Origin: Acanthacorydalis orientalis
Lineage: Eukaryota > Arthropoda > Insecta > Megaloptera > Corydalidae
NCBI GenBank assembly: GCA_034766995.1
Contig: CM068315.1
Coordinates: forward strand, 18,152,010-18,216,009
Direction of reading: 5' to 3'
Length of the DNA: 64,000 nt
A model generated the notes under the pieces. It did not search any database. It saw only the letters and a program-made list of their open reading frames with translations, and was not told the origin of the DNA. Every line of letters begins with the position of its first letter. Position 1 is the stretch's first letter. The position numbers and the translations under genes are program-made. Shown here piece by piece: positions 10,937 through 22,884 of the stretch.

Positions 10937-11352
10937 CTGAGAATTTGGAATACTGAAATGAATATTTATGCTTGCATTGAAAATAACACTACTTCCAATT
11001 TATTTAACAATTTTCTCTTATTACAAGGAATATAATTATTTTATTCAAGAGAGAAGCAATAAGAAATTTGTAAAAGCTCATCTATTTAAAACTGTCACAA
11101 AAGAGTTTCTAATGGTTGATGGAAATCGAGTGAAGTTCCTCTATTGGACCTTATGAAAATTGGCCTTATTTTTTTACCAAACATTTCCTAATCACAAATA
11201 ATTCAAAAAGAAAATAAATTCATAGATCTTAAGCTTATTTGATTGAAACTCATTATGTAAGCGAACTCTAAAGATAATGAGATATGTAAAAAGTTAACTA
11301 AAATATAATGTGTTTTATTAAATTAATCCGGAATTATTTGCTCAGTATGTAT

Positions 11353-11354
11353 GC

Positions 11355-11400
<46 letters not shown>

Positions 11401-11401
11401 A
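11353..11401. repeat. (TA)n/(GTAT)n microsatellite at a mariner border
   Basis: A TA run passes into GTAT units and stops exactly at the left end of the mariner that starts at 11402. The right end of that element is also followed by a TA run. Confidence 0.95.
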
Positions 11402-11562
11402 TTAGGTGTAGAAATTAATTTTTTGGCTTTAAAATGAATCAATTATGATTTATTTTGAGTTTAATATTTTCTCGTTGTTTCGGAATTTTGAAGTGCCAAC
11501 CTTAATATCTAAAAACTTTATATATTCTGGTCAGAAAGTTGGGATAAACTCACAAACTAATA

Positions 11563-12900
11563 CTGAACAATTAGGCGTTAAAAAGTACCGTTTGCCGGAA
11601 ATTCTTAACGACATGAATACCAACGTTACCATACCAATACACAAAAAAGTTAATAGAAAATGATCTAAAAATTACAGATAAATCATTCTACTCAGCTCTG
11701 TTTTCAAATTTATAATAAAAGTTACACTCAACAAGCTCAATATGGAACTGGAACATAATGAAGAACAAATTGGATTTCGGAAAAATAGATCCACCACTGA
11801 CGCTATATTTACCATTCGACAAATCTGTGAAAAGTAAATAGAATACCACTCTCCAGCCTTCATGTGCTTTGTTGATTTATCCACGGCCTTTGACCGTATG
11901 TCTTTCAAAGATGTTCGAAAATTTTCGAAGAAAAGAAGATGTCAAGACTACTAGTTAACCTGATACAATATGTATATATATATATATACCATGGCACAAC
12001 AACAAGCATAAAAGTAGGCGATACAACAATGACAGAAATTCCAATAAGAAATGGAATACGTCGAGGAAACTCGCTAAGTCCCATGCTGTTCAACACCATT
12101 ATGGAAAAAATTATTGAGAGCTTAAAACATAAATGCAGCTATAAAATGCGGCTTAGGAAAGTAAACATCATTTGCTATACTGATGATGTAGTTCTAATTG
12201 CAAGCAACAAGACGATCGCCAAAGACTTTCATACCAGTTGATAACAACTGCAAAAACATTTAACATAGAAGTATCTAACGAGAAAACAAATTACTTAACA
12301 GTATCTAAAGAACCTGTAAGATGAAAACTAGAAATTTAAGGCAACGTTATTGAACAAGTGATAGTATACAACTATATGGGTGTCAAAATTTCCATGAGCG
12401 CTAATGACCTTAGATGTCGACGTGCCCTAAAACCCCAAATATTTATTCATTCATTCAATATTTCCAGCCCACGAGACATAAACAAAAAAGTATAGAAGAA
12501 ATCCAACAAGGAGGCCGTAGTATCAGGCTGCTTACGAGTTGTCATCTGGCCGAATAAATACATGTCGATAAGCATAAAATTAGGATTTACAAAAGTAAAG
12601 TAAGACCAATACTAATTTATGCAAGTGAAACTAAGCAAAGACACAGAACAACCAAGATGAGGGCGCTAAGATCGGTTATAGGAAAAACTCTCCACGACAG
12701 AATACCCAATCGAGAAATTATAAACATATACAACGAGCAAGATAATATAATTTAGCAAGACCAGAAAAAAGGAGTGAAATGTACACGTTAATCGCATGAA
12801 CCAAAATCGTCTACCAAAAATCGCGAGAGATGTAATACCCGAAGAAAGAAGACTCCCAGGCAGACCTCGAAAACAGTGAGCCGAAAGCTGGGTCTCTTTA
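11563..12900 (+). pseudogene. LINE reverse transcriptase, decayed
   Basis: Recognisable reverse transcriptase blocks in order: EQIGFRKNRSTTDAIFTIRQ (about 11765-11825); CFVDLSTAFDRM, the motif A carrying a catalytic Asp (about 11865-11900); NGIRRGNSLSPMLFN, motif B (about 12050-12094); and CYTDDVVLIAS, motif C, the YxDD box (12173-12205). Further on, RIYKSKVRPILIYASET and MRALRSVIGKTLHDRIPN (about 12585-12715) match the region after the fingers-palm in such LINEs. At least eight stops and several frameshifts show long inactivity. Confidence 0.85.
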
Positions 12901-12985
12901 TCTATAGAGTCACCACCACTATGAGACCATACTAATGGGAAAATAGACTGAGTCTACTAACGAGGAAGAAGGAAAAAAGCACCTT
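11563..12985 (+). mobile_element. Non-LTR retrotransposon (LINE) fragment with reverse transcriptase
   Basis: The 5' part of the element is missing. Both borders are approximate because they lie in decayed sequence. The reading order is reverse transcriptase (11600-12350) followed by the C-terminal region (12550-12900) typical of insect LINEs of the RTE/jockey-like kind; I do not assign the clade. It sits inside the mariner 11402-13305. A short TA tract at 11968-11988 interrupts the coding part. Confidence 0.8.
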
Positions 12986-13089
12986 ATTAGATATTACATA
13001 GTTTTCTCATTCCAGTTGAAAACATGCTGCCGGAGTCATTGGTATAATTTGTTTATCTTTGGGAAAAGGTTTTGTGACGCATAAAATAT

Positions 13090-13250
13090 GCAAAAAAATT
13101 GCTACAACAATTAAAGAGGTCTGAAAATGCATTATGAATTCATCGACTCAAAGCCGCCATCTTTTTTCGACAAGGGATTCGTCCGTTACCCTGCAGATGG
13201 AGCAAATTTTTACAAAATAATGGAGAATATTTTGAAGATTGATTTCATTT
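13090..13250 (+). pseudogene. Mariner transposase C-terminal fragment
   Basis: The frame near 13150-13250 reads FFDKGFVRYPADGANFYKIM and matches, with shifts, the mariner C-terminus pattern 'F-KGI--LPDRW-KC-E--G-YFE'. A related decayed copy lies at 35296-35510 on the minus strand. The rest of the transposase is replaced by the LINE or lost. Confidence 0.6.
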
Positions 13251-13299
13251 TTTCATAAACATTCATTTTCTATAAAAAAGACACCGAATTAGTTTCTAC

Positions 13300-13305
<6 letters not shown>

Positions 13306-13346
<41 letters not shown>
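13306..13346. repeat. (TA)n microsatellite at right mariner border
   Basis: About 20 TA units immediately after the mariner end. Confidence 0.97.
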
Positions 13347-14330
13347 TGTTAAAATATATACGTTATTTAAAGTAATAAAGGTTACCGCATTGTAAACGAT
13401 AATATTTCTTTTATAAGAAAGTAAAGTTAATAAGTACGCTCAGATTCAACACGTGGTCCTGCTAAAAACCTTAAAGTGAAAGAGTAGGTCCGAGCAAATC
13501 GTTCACTCATTATTTTTAAAGGTCATCCAATTTCGGCTATAATAAAACTACCATACGTTGTGGTTATAAACCGACAAAATTTATTATCAACGGAAACGAC
13601 ATATAAACGTCCACGAAACTAAAAATTACACTCAGAAAAAACCGAACCCTTTGACGAATAACCGATAATTAAACAAACAATCGTCGCGTTTCTTTAAGTG
13701 AATTCATTAAAAACATACACAGCATAAACACCGCAATTAAACAAGGAAGCAATAAATGTCATGTGCATTAAGCGTAATAGAGCGTCAATCAGTACAAAAT
13801 GATCCGGTGAGCACAAGGTGTAGAAGCCGTGGTGGGTGTTTATTGTGCCATATCACGCGCCGCCGTCCATAAATCTTACCGGCCGAGTTTAAAATGTGTA
13901 AAACGAACAGTCAGGAAGCGAGACAGAATGTTCACTTAAGCCCGGTGCGTTCGCCACTACTTGTGTATTATCCAGGATATGAAAAAGCGCACGCGAAGTA
14001 GTAAAAACTGAATGTTGCCGTTTTTATCGAATGATTGCCGGCGGACAGGCGCGTGCGGCACGGCGGCACGTTCGAAACGAGAATGGTCGAGGTGTGCGAA
14101 TTTCGTAGATTGAAGACGATACGAGGATAATTATATTCTATTCGACTCGCTAATCGATATGCGTTCGCGGTGAGATACACATTATCTACCTATATACAAA
14201 AAATATTGATTTATTGACGAAATGTCCAAAACTAGAAAGATTAATGAGAAAAATACAGTACAAAAGATCATTGAATATCCTTAACTATAATGCTTTGATA
14301 GCGGAACAACAAATACATTCAGAAATATGA
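13347..14330. other. CpG-rich patch, no gene recognised
   Basis: 13440-14180 is one of the most CpG-rich parts of the window (for example GCGCGCCGCCG near 13855 and GGCGCGTGCGGCACGGCGGC near 14047). I see no convincing exon: the 70-codon minus-strand frame at 13968-14180 has no recognised motif. It may be a promoter, first exon or enhancer; composition is the only basis. Confidence 0.4.
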
Positions 14331-14334
14331 ATAC

Positions 14335-14645
14335 AGAAAGAAATGTTGTCTTGGTTGTCTTCGTCCTTTTGTATCAACTGAATATCTTGAAGACTAAGTC
14401 TTTAAAATCCACCCCAGGATTGAATGAATTTTAACAAAAAATAAATATTTAAATCCGAAAAAATAAATATGGAAAATGAAAGGACATAAAATACATTTAT
14501 TCATCCAGTGCTGTATATAATCTAAATGTTTATATGAACACACCTGATAGAACAGAAATTTAACTAATCTAAAAGAGGAAGATCAGCAGAACGATATATT
14601 AATGGAATTACAGGTATAACCTCATATAATTATAGTTAAATGAAG
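14335..14645. repeat. Interspersed repeat with LINE-tail-like signature
   Basis: 14571-14640 encodes KRGRSAERYINGITGITSYN, closely similar to translations at 17286-17375 and 35597-35680. A short basic GRP segment followed by Y-NGIT resembles the end of a LINE ORF2. 14350-14405 also resembles the reverse complement of 17215-17315. The exact source is not known to me. Confidence 0.45.
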
Positions 14646-15936
14646 AAACGTTGTGATCTTTCCCATCTGTAATAATGGAGGTGTTTCACATCTCCGAGTG
14701 ATTTCGTTCAATACAATTATGGCATTTTTTACGAAACTTTATAAAGCAACATCTCCATTATTAAAAAAATCAAATCTTTTTATTATTAATTAATCATTTC
14801 TTCACGAATGAAATACGTGTAAAAATGGTAAGATTAAATTCTTCGGTGCCTATGTTAATTTTATATGTATATATATTTTACATATTTTTTCTTCAGTAAA
14901 AGAATTATTTACTTTAAGTAATCAATCTACTTAGAGATAATATTAAACTCAGATTAATTCTATAAAATAAAAAAAAATCAATTAAATAAAAATCAGTTTA
15001 AATATAAAACAAATCTCCGAAATCAACAAGTAACATCAATTCACCGAAAAGAACCTTTGATTCGCGGATAATCATAAAGAGTTGGCAATCACAATAAGCA
15101 TTTCCACTAAAGAACCCATAAAATACTATTATAAATCATGCGTTCGTCCGTGCAAACTACGCGTGGGCCCACTAATGGTCTCAATTTTACGCACAATAGT
15201 CGTGGATCTAGATTAACCGGGTGGCTGTTATGCCCTGTCCGCGTTTATGTGAGCACAAAAGGCGTCCGGCCATATAAACGCGCTGCGATTTATCTGGAAA
15301 AAATTATTACAACGTTAATTCATCTCCGAAGTGTATTTCTCGTCGGGGTTTTAATTTCGTCAACATGTATGAATGTGGACATAAATATGTGAACTTCTTG
15401 TTATTTATAGCTATTTAAAAGATTGAAAGGATGGAATACTGCGTTCATAATTTGACTTTGAGAAATTAGTATCGGAAAAATTATGTCTGATTGACATAAA
15501 AATGGATATATATTTAAATATATCTTGACGTAAAGACCATTAGTACTTCTGATAAACTATGCTAGTTTTATTTATAACTGACTTGAAAATATTTCAATTT
15601 TTTAAGTTATTTTTTCTGTAAATAAAATAATTCATTTGATTTTCAGCTAGTGTTCTTTTGTGATACACTATTTGTGTGTTAAATTCAAGTCAAGTATTTT
15701 AACAGATACACCCTTCTATTAAGTTTTTTTTTCTTTAGTTATTATGTATAAGAATTCTAATTTTTACATAATGTGAATATTTTTACTACTAATTAAATTC
15801 AAAAGAACGTTTTTTTTTAAAAAAATTTGAATCAGATTTTAACACGGATTTAATTGCCTATTTTTGTTATCGTCATTTTAGATTAGCTAAGTATCTGTTA
15901 TTCATTTCTAGTTTCAGCACGAATACCACTTTCCCG
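14646..15936. other. AT-rich spacer with CpG patch 15110-15400
   Basis: No supported gene. 15138-15392 is open for 84 codons and CpG-richer, but has no recognised domain and no clear splice context. The remainder is AT-rich filler. Confidence 0.35.
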
Positions 15937-15938
15937 CA

Positions 15939-17206
15939 CGACGGTCGTTTGATAAGTTTGGTGTATCTATAAGACGGCGCCACCATACATTTGGTAACAT
16001 CACGGCTATTAAGTGTCACTTTTAAAACTAGTATATTTCAACCAGAACCGATGACTTGTTCACGTTTTATGGATGTTTGAAGCGAGGATTGTAGCAGTTG
16101 GGAAATGGGAAAATACGAGTTCCATTCATTGATAAAACATTTTTATTTGAAAAAGTGGACGGCCGCCCAGATCGAAGCGAAGTTGGATGAAGTTCATGAG
16201 GACTTTGCACCAGGTTGAAGTCTGTTTATTTCTGGATAAATGAGTTTAAACGTGGCCGAACATGCACTGAAGATGAAACGCAATCTGGACGCCTAGTTAA
16301 GATCATTACGACGGATATCGTTGAAAAAATTTATGGTATCGTTATGGAAGACTGCCGAGTGACAATGCGCGCGAATGATGAGACTGTAGGCATCTCAACT
16401 GAATGAGTACACAATATCCTACATGCAAAAATTGCACATAAAAAACTGTGTGTGCGATGAGTGCCGCGATTATTGATTGTCGACCAAAAACGTATACAAA
16501 AGAACATTTCAATCCAGTATTTGGTGATGTTTAATGGGAATCTGCAGGCCTTTTTACGTCAATTCTTCACCGTGCATGAAATATGGATCCATCACAATAC
16601 ACCTGAGTCGAAACAGGAATCAAAGTAGTGGACAAATACTGGTGAAAGTGCACCGAAGAAGACGAAGACAGTTTTGTCGGCTGGGAAGGTGATTGCTATT
16701 GTTTTTTTTGCGATTCCCAAGGAATCATCTTGATCGACTACTTAACGAAGGAAAAAACGATAACAGGAGCCTATTATGCGAAATTATTGGACCGTTTGAA
16801 AGAAGAGCTAAAATAAAAACGCCCAAGATGGACGCACAAAAAAAGATTATTTCACCAGGACAAAGAGCCGTCCCAAAAATCGACCGTCGTAATGCCAAAA
16901 TTGGACAAATTAGGCTTCGAATTGTTTCCTTATTCACCCTAATCTCCGAACTTGGCCCTGTGCGTCTTCTTCTTTCAAAACTTGAAAATTTGGCTCGGTG
17001 GAAAGAAATTCTCATCGAATGAGAATCTCATCGCAACCATCAATGTGTATTTTGCAGACTTTGAGGAAAGTTACTTTTCCGAAAATTGAAAACTTGCTAG
17101 ACCAAGTGTATAGCCTTCAATGGAGACTCTACTGAGAAATAAAATCGATTTTTCCAAAAAACTGTGTTTAACTTGCTTTTCACTATACTTATCAAACGAC
17201 CCTTTG
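15939..17206 (+). mobile_element. Irritans-like mariner, full length but decayed
   Basis: The left end is CGACGGTCGTTTGATAAG and the right end read inward is AAAGGGTCGTTTGATAAG. These are inverted copies of the termini seen at 5036 and 40792. The TA target pair is mutated on both sides. Length, about 1.27 kb, is normal for a mariner. The whole transposase is present in pieces. Confidence 0.88.
16105..17142 (+). pseudogene. Irritans-type mariner transposase, decayed
   Basis: From the ATG at 16105: MGKYEFHSLIKHFYLKKWTA and AQIEAKLDEVHED, then a stop. The next frame reads FWINEFKRGRTCTEDETQSG. Further on come a degraded 'MDETW' region (about 16575), KVIAIVF-DSQGIILIDYL (16685-16745) and KTITGAYYAKLLDRLKEEL. 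The second Asp motif reads FHQDKEP instead of the family's HQDNAP, and the SP-LA-SDFF region is altered to SPNLALCVFF, so the third Asp is lost. The C-terminus matches the copy at 40474-40677. Confidence 0.88.
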
Positions 17207-17214
17207 AGATTTTG

Positions 17215-17420
17215 AAAAGTCTAGTCTTCAAAGAATAGTTCTCAATATCAATGATTGTACTCGTGGTGAAACTAGTAATGAACAACAGATACTTAACTGA
17301 GCCAAAAGGACAAAGACCAATAGGAAAATATATCAATGGAATTACAAGTATAGAAACAAATTTAATTACAAGGATTTTATATTTAGATAATGATTTAAAT
17401 CAAGAAAAATAAATATGAAA
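17215..17420. repeat. Interspersed repeat, LINE-tail-like, second copy
   Basis: 17286-17340 reads PKGQRPIGKYINGITSI and matches 14571-14640. 17400-17445 resembles 14455-14500. It starts right after the mariner end. Origin uncertain. Confidence 0.4.
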
Positions 17421-18290
17421 AGTAAGAATATAAAATGCCATTATATTTTCAGGAATTCGTCATTTTATGTAATTACTGATTCAGAAAATTATAATCGAAT
17501 TTTTTTTCATGAGGTGTTTACAAAACAAATAACTTATTCTATCGTAGGAGTATCTGAATTATTTTAAAAAAGATATTGATCTGAAATAATTATTTATACT
17601 TCGTTTTTAGGTTTTAATTGGAAACTTGAAACGTCTGTAACTGTGAATTAGAGTTTCCGATTTTGTTGAAATAGTTAAATATATTGTAACAAATTATGTT
17701 TATTCGTTACTGAGAAACACATTTTTTAATAAAATAAATGAGTATTCAATAAAATAATTCTCAAAATTGTTAAAGATTGATTTTAAAAAAATCCAATTTT
17801 CAAAAGTCGAATATTGAACAAAATTATAAATGTTTTCGGGAAACCCATACTTTTATAGAATCTAACTATTATCTTAGCATGAAATTAATGCAGAAAGTAA
17901 TTTTCAATTATTTTGAAAATCTATTATACTTTTTGTTGAAAATGATTATCCTTCTACATTTCTATGAAAACATTTATGTACAAAATGATTTTCAAGTAAT
18001 ATTTTTTTTAATGATAATAATTCATTTCATAAAACGTCTATATTTATAAAAAAATATTTATTTCGATAAACTATGATGCAAATATATAGGAATAATTTAT
18101 TTTCATCAAAAATTCATTTGATTTTTGAGACATTTGCTTAAAATTTGAAGTAATGTGATATGCGTTTTTTAACATTGAAACAGTCAGCTAGTTTTCTTAG
18201 TTGTGATCACTTATAGTTTTCTATATAAAAAAAATAAATACCTAAACAATAAAATACTAATAAAAAACACAATCTATTAAATTCATCGGT
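17421..18290. other. AT-rich spacer
   Basis: No feature recognised. The 90-codon frame at 17777-18049 is rich in Phe, Ile, Leu, Asn and Tyr, as expected of random AT-rich sequence. Confidence 0.4.
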
Positions 18291-18840
18291 TTGAATGGAA
18301 ACGATACGGGGAATAATTTTACTATTATGTTAATACAGCAATAACAGAACGATATTCGAATAAATCTCTCTGGCACAAGTAGTTCTAGTTCACGTTTAGT
18401 TTGTCTCGTGTGCGTTTATTATTCATATCGAGGAAGTGTTGTAGCATTTTCACCTAAAACGGACCGTAAAAATATTATAATAAGTGTACACATGAAACGC
18501 TAGTAAAAATCACTAAACTGCATACATAAATCTTTCTCACGAAAGTGAAAATATATATTCAGCGGGGTTACAACCTGTCACGTAATGTGACAGTTTGAGG
18601 TCGCGAGACTGGTGGCCGTAAATCATACCCCGTTCGCGATACTGTTTATGTACACTTTGTTAGAGCCGATAGCAGCAACATCCCTCTATTTAAGTTTTGA
18701 TTAGAGTCGTTATTGTTTTCAATTACCGGAATGATAAAACGTGCGACCGTAATCATATGTGTTTTTTTCACAACGATATCTGGTGAACATTGAAACTATG
18801 GGACAATACACCGCAACATGCATATATCACACACACGTTT
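18291..18840. other. CpG-richer patch with small hairpin
   Basis: Balanced composition between about 18290 and 18800. It contains the inverted repeat CTGTCAC-gtaat-GTGACAG at 18575-18593. No exon recognised. Confidence 0.4.
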
Positions 18841-18843
18841 GTG

Positions 18844-18847
<4 letters not shown>

Positions 18848-18901
<54 letters not shown>
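18848..18901. repeat. (TA)n microsatellite
   Basis: About 27 TA units. Confidence 0.97.
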
Positions 18902-18907
<6 letters not shown>

Positions 18908-19031
18908 GATGTGTGTGTATGTCGATAAAAACTTAATCATTCTATTCTATTGCAGAAAGAAAGTTCCTTCAACTTTTCTTATTATTAAAATAATATCAAT
19001 TTTAAAGTACATTGCAGGAATTGAATTTCGC

Positions 19032-19033
<2 letters not shown>

Positions 19034-19083
<50 letters not shown>
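19034..19083. repeat. (TA)n microsatellite
   Basis: About 25 TA units. Confidence 0.97.
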
Positions 19084-19088
<5 letters not shown>

Positions 19089-19398
19089 TTAAAATGGATC
19101 AGATAACAAAGTAATTACATAATTTAAATTTATTTGTTCACATTAGAATGACTCGCACATTTTGTGAACTAACTATGTGTATGAGATTAATTCGAGATTA
19201 TTATTTCAAATGTTAATATATTTTTATATTAATCGACAACATACATCGCTGTACATGTGTAATGAAAAAAATACTAAAAAGAAAACAACAGTCTGTAAAA
19301 TTAGTGATAAAAAATGTTAAGAAAAAAATAGTGAAACAAAGAATTGGAAACAACATTTTATATAGTCTAGTTATATATCACGAATGAATATTTCTTAA

Positions 19399-19405
<7 letters not shown>

Positions 19406-19430
<25 letters not shown>

Positions 19431-19544
19431 CATACATTATGTATGAAATATACATTATATATATATATATATTTTATATATATATAGATATAATTATATA
19501 TATACATATAATAAAATACATATGTAAAATATATATATATATAC

Positions 19545-19613
<69 letters not shown>
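19406..19613. repeat. Compound TA-rich array
   Basis: Several TA runs are separated by short CATACATTATG-, TTTTA- and AAAATAC-containing interruptions. The longest perfect run is 19550-19612. The 66-codon Tyr-Ile frame over it is a repeat artefact. Confidence 0.95.
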
Positions 19614-20205
19614 CATTAGTAAAATATCGGAATGTGTAGATACTAGTAAAAAAGTAGCTATTATTTTATATTTTGAACATTTTGTCAAATTTACCATACT
19701 GAAATTTTGGTATTTTATTGGTTTAAGTTATGATTATTATATACATACTTATATAATATATAATAATATAGTGTAATCTTATTTATGAATGGTTTAAAAT
19801 TTCCATAATTATTTTTTTATTAATTATGTAAAAAATATTTTTAAAAACAGTCCAAGGATTTAACTACTGAAAAAGGATTTATTAAAATTAATAATGTCAT
19901 GAATCTAAACGATATAAATATATAAAATATATTAGATAAAAATATATACAAATTCTTTTTGTTTATGATTATTGTTTATGTAGAAAAAAATAAATTCGAA
20001 TTTTGTTAATTTAATATGATGTCGTTTATTTGTTTTTTATGTACTATAATATAATTTTCATTTCGAATCAAAGTCTATGAAATCTCAGCAGATAAATTTA
20101 AATTACAAAGTCACTCTATAGAAAAAGAACTCATCTGAAATACTAGCAGAGCGACAAATAAAAACTCTATTCGAAATGGAAAAAAAGTATTTAATTAACT
20201 CGCTA
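19614..20205. other. AT-rich spacer
   Basis: No feature recognised. Confidence 0.4.
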
Positions 20206-20800
20206 ATTACATTATTGACAATCATTCAATTCGCGACCTACTGAACAGCGAGCACGTCCTGTAATCGAAATCCTTCAACGTCACGAAATCGCTCTCTTTG
20301 ATGTCTTTTAGTGCCGTATTTATCCCGTACAAGAATTTTTCTATTTATACAAAACGTTCATTCTGAGATAAAAAAAATCGCACCCACCCATAAATACTTT
20401 TGACTGAAAACAATTCGAGATTAGTTTTCCACTCAATCGGGCAGACGTGGCACCACCGCACTAACGGCAACACGTCATCATTCGTAACGGCAGCACGGGT
20501 CGAACGAGCGTTATTCAAGCCATTGAATTCATTGACTACCACTGGCCCTCGGATCTGTGAGCGTAGTAATTTGTAATGTGTGCACTTTACTTATTATATG
20601 CTGGGTGAAACGTTCAATTGGATGCGTTCAGTCGTTCTGGTAACTTGTAGATTTGATATGACGACGCGGCCGGGGAGAGGCGGCTCTACACGGGATCGGG
20701 GATCGATTTAATTGACGATTTCACGGTTTGAAAGATTCGAAACAAACGTACGTACACTCGCCTGTCTGCGTGTGTAACTGTGTACAGGCATCAACATAAC
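20206..20800. other. CpG-rich patch, no gene recognised
   Basis: Marked CpG content (for example GACGACGCGGCCGGGG near 20660). A 65-codon minus-strand frame at 20345-20542 has balanced composition, but I see no domain or paired splice sites. Candidate regulatory DNA or missed exon. Confidence 0.4.
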
Positions 20801-20949
20801 ATTGATGCTGCAATATAAAAATGAAACGGTTTTCGAAAACTAGAACAGAATAATAATCATTGACAATTTAGATCCCATCTCTATTTTAAAAATTATTTAA
20901 TGTTACGTTTATCACTCTACTTTTTTTTAAAAAAAAATATTTTAGTTTT

Positions 20950-21210
20950 AAAAAATGAATTCGTTTTTTTCACAGGCCATCAAACAATTTCTGGTCAAAA
21001 ATACTCAATAATAAATCTGATTTTCTGTACTTTTTCGCTTTGAAGATGATGATGATGATATTGATATAGAAATAAGCATAAGCAAAAAGTAAAAATTATT
21101 AATAATGATTTATTAAACAATTGTTGATCAGAAAATGTTTGTGGTTTGGTGGGATGAAAAAGAATTCTTTTGTGAAAATGAGTTTTTCCACAGTGTCAAT
21201 GTTACAATTT
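20950..21210. repeat. Palindromic-arm repeat family, copy B
   Basis: The left arm (20960-21020) contains CACAGGCCATCAAACAATTT and TGGTCAAAAATACTCAATAA. The right arm (21090-21205) contains AATAATGATTTATTAAACAA, TTTGTGGTTTGGTGGGATGA and TTTTCCACAGTGTCAATG. The arms are inverted relative to one another around a GATGATGATGA spacer. Confidence 0.65.
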
Positions 21211-21849
21211 ATTCGTCTTTTAAATGATTTTTTCATTCCTACTTAAGAGTTTATGTATCTCACCTATGATATCAAATGAATTTTTAATTAAGTTCTTAGA
21301 ATCTAACGAAATAAATGTTCCGGAATACAGATACCGATAGAAAATAGAACTGTACTTTATGCTGACAAAAGCTTAAATTAAAGATATAACCTTATAGTTT
21401 AGACAACTAATGCATACGAGGACAAAATTAATGAATAAATTAATCAAGAGTGTTCCAAATCCCTAGGAGTATTAAATTAAATCAGTGAATATGCAGAGTT
21501 ATTATTCAAGTCATTGTGACATATTGCTGTAAAGTAAGACAAATAAAACAGAGAGTGTTATAAGATGATAGACACTGAAATAATTTTTTTAAATTTTTCA
21601 TATCAATTATTAAAAATGAGAATATAAGGAGTGATACTGAAACTATATGAGAAATAATGCAGATAGACCCAAAAAAAATTTAAAGATATAATAAATAAAA
21701 CTAATATTTGTTAACTTTTTCCTGAGTATCAGTTGTTCATAATTCGTATATATAAATTTTGAACTTATTCAAAATTGTTTAAACATAAATTGCACTTAGA
21801 AGAGATGAACTTATATCAAGATTTGAAGATTCATGAAAAACAATGAAGA
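21211..21849. other. AT-rich spacer
   Basis: No feature recognised. Confidence 0.35.
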
Positions 21850-22700
21850 TGATTTAAATTCAAATAATACGTCCATATTAAAAAGACGACAGATGGAAGA
21901 TTTGAAAAATCTTTTATGGATATCGAAATAATTAAGGACGAGGAAGACCGAGACATGCAGTATTGAAGTTAAATCTATAATGAAAGAACGAGGAAAAGAC
22001 GAAAACTTGTCTAATAACTGCTGAAAATGGAGATAGTAGACAAAAAGATATTTTTGAAAGTTCTAAATTCCATTTATATATCCGTTGAAATAAAAGGAAC
22101 ATAAATAGAAGAAGTTACGAAGTATGTGTATCTAGGCTAGCTTATCAACGAAGACGGAGCATTCATCATTATTAAAGAAGTAAACAGGAGAACAAAAATG
22201 GGTTGGAGCTTATTTGGACGAAAGGCCTCGATATTTAAATCAACAATCTCACTCTGTTTGAAGAAAAAAGTATTTGACCATATTACTAGTCCTTGCCTAT
22301 AGCAGGGAAACATGAGTGCTTAACGCCAAAATCATTCAGACTTCAAACACAGAGAAGTATAAAAAGATGCATGCTAGGAATAACGATAAGAGTTAGGAAA
22401 AGAATAGAATGGATACAAAAACAGACAGGAGTCACAGATGTAATAAGAAGAGTAGAGTCTGAAATATAAATGGGCGGGCCATGTTTCAAGAAGAAAAGAC
22501 AATCGATCGACAACAGAAATTATTAACTGGGAACCAAGGAATATAAAAAGATCAAGAAAGAGAAAAATGAACAGGTGCGATAAGGAAATTCAAAATTTTA
22601 ATGAAAATCAGTGGATAGGAAACATTCAATTGTACAAACTAGAAAATCATGGATGAGGTCTTCATACAACAATGGATTGACAGAGGCTACCAATGATGCT
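21850..22700 (+). mobile_element. LINE fragment, 3' end
   Basis: This is the C-terminal part of a non-LTR retrotransposon ORF2, ending near 22700 with AATGATGCTAATAATGATTA and a (TA)n tail. GAT/TGA-rich tails are common at the 3' ends of RTE-like LINEs. The 5' limit is approximate. Confidence 0.75.
22109..22620 (+). pseudogene. LINE ORF2 C-terminal region, decayed
   Basis: The frame from 22109 reads EVTKYVYLG, a stop, LINEDGAF, then EVNRRTKMGWSLFGRKASIF and STISLCLKKKVFDHI. This is the 'YVYLG-LI...EI-RRI-LGW-AFG...CLK-KVFD' signature that follows the reverse transcriptase in a common insect LINE group. Later segments RSIKRCMLGITIRVRKRIEW and QTGVTDVIRRVES appear in shifted frames. No intact reverse transcriptase domain is present. 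Confidence 0.8.
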
Positions 22701-22708
22701 AATAATGA

Positions 22709-22712
<4 letters not shown>

Positions 22713-22755
<43 letters not shown>
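22713..22755. repeat. (TA)n microsatellite at LINE 3' end
   Basis: About 21 TA units, directly behind the LINE tail. Confidence 0.95.
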
Positions 22756-22756
<1 letters not shown>

Positions 22757-22884
22757 GAAAATATTTACAACAAAATCTAAAAGAAAATGAAAAATTCAAG
22801 TGAATAATTGTTTGATCAATTTGGAACGAAAACTTCAGAAGACAACAAAATATATCCAAAAACTTTAAAAGTTGTTACAAAATT

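Larger units (their letters stand above)
11402..13305 (+). mobile_element. Mariner with TTAGGTGTAGAAA ends, host of a LINE insertion
   Basis: The left end is TTAGGTGTAGAAATTAATTT after TA (11400-11401). The right end read inward is TAAGGTGTAGAAACTAATTC before TA (13306-13307). A decayed C-terminal transposase segment lies at 13090-13250. The same C-terminal segment and end occur at 35296-35510 on the other strand. The length (1.9 kb) exceeds a normal mariner because most of the inside is a non-LTR retrotransposon fragment (about 11563-12985). Confidence 0.75.
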
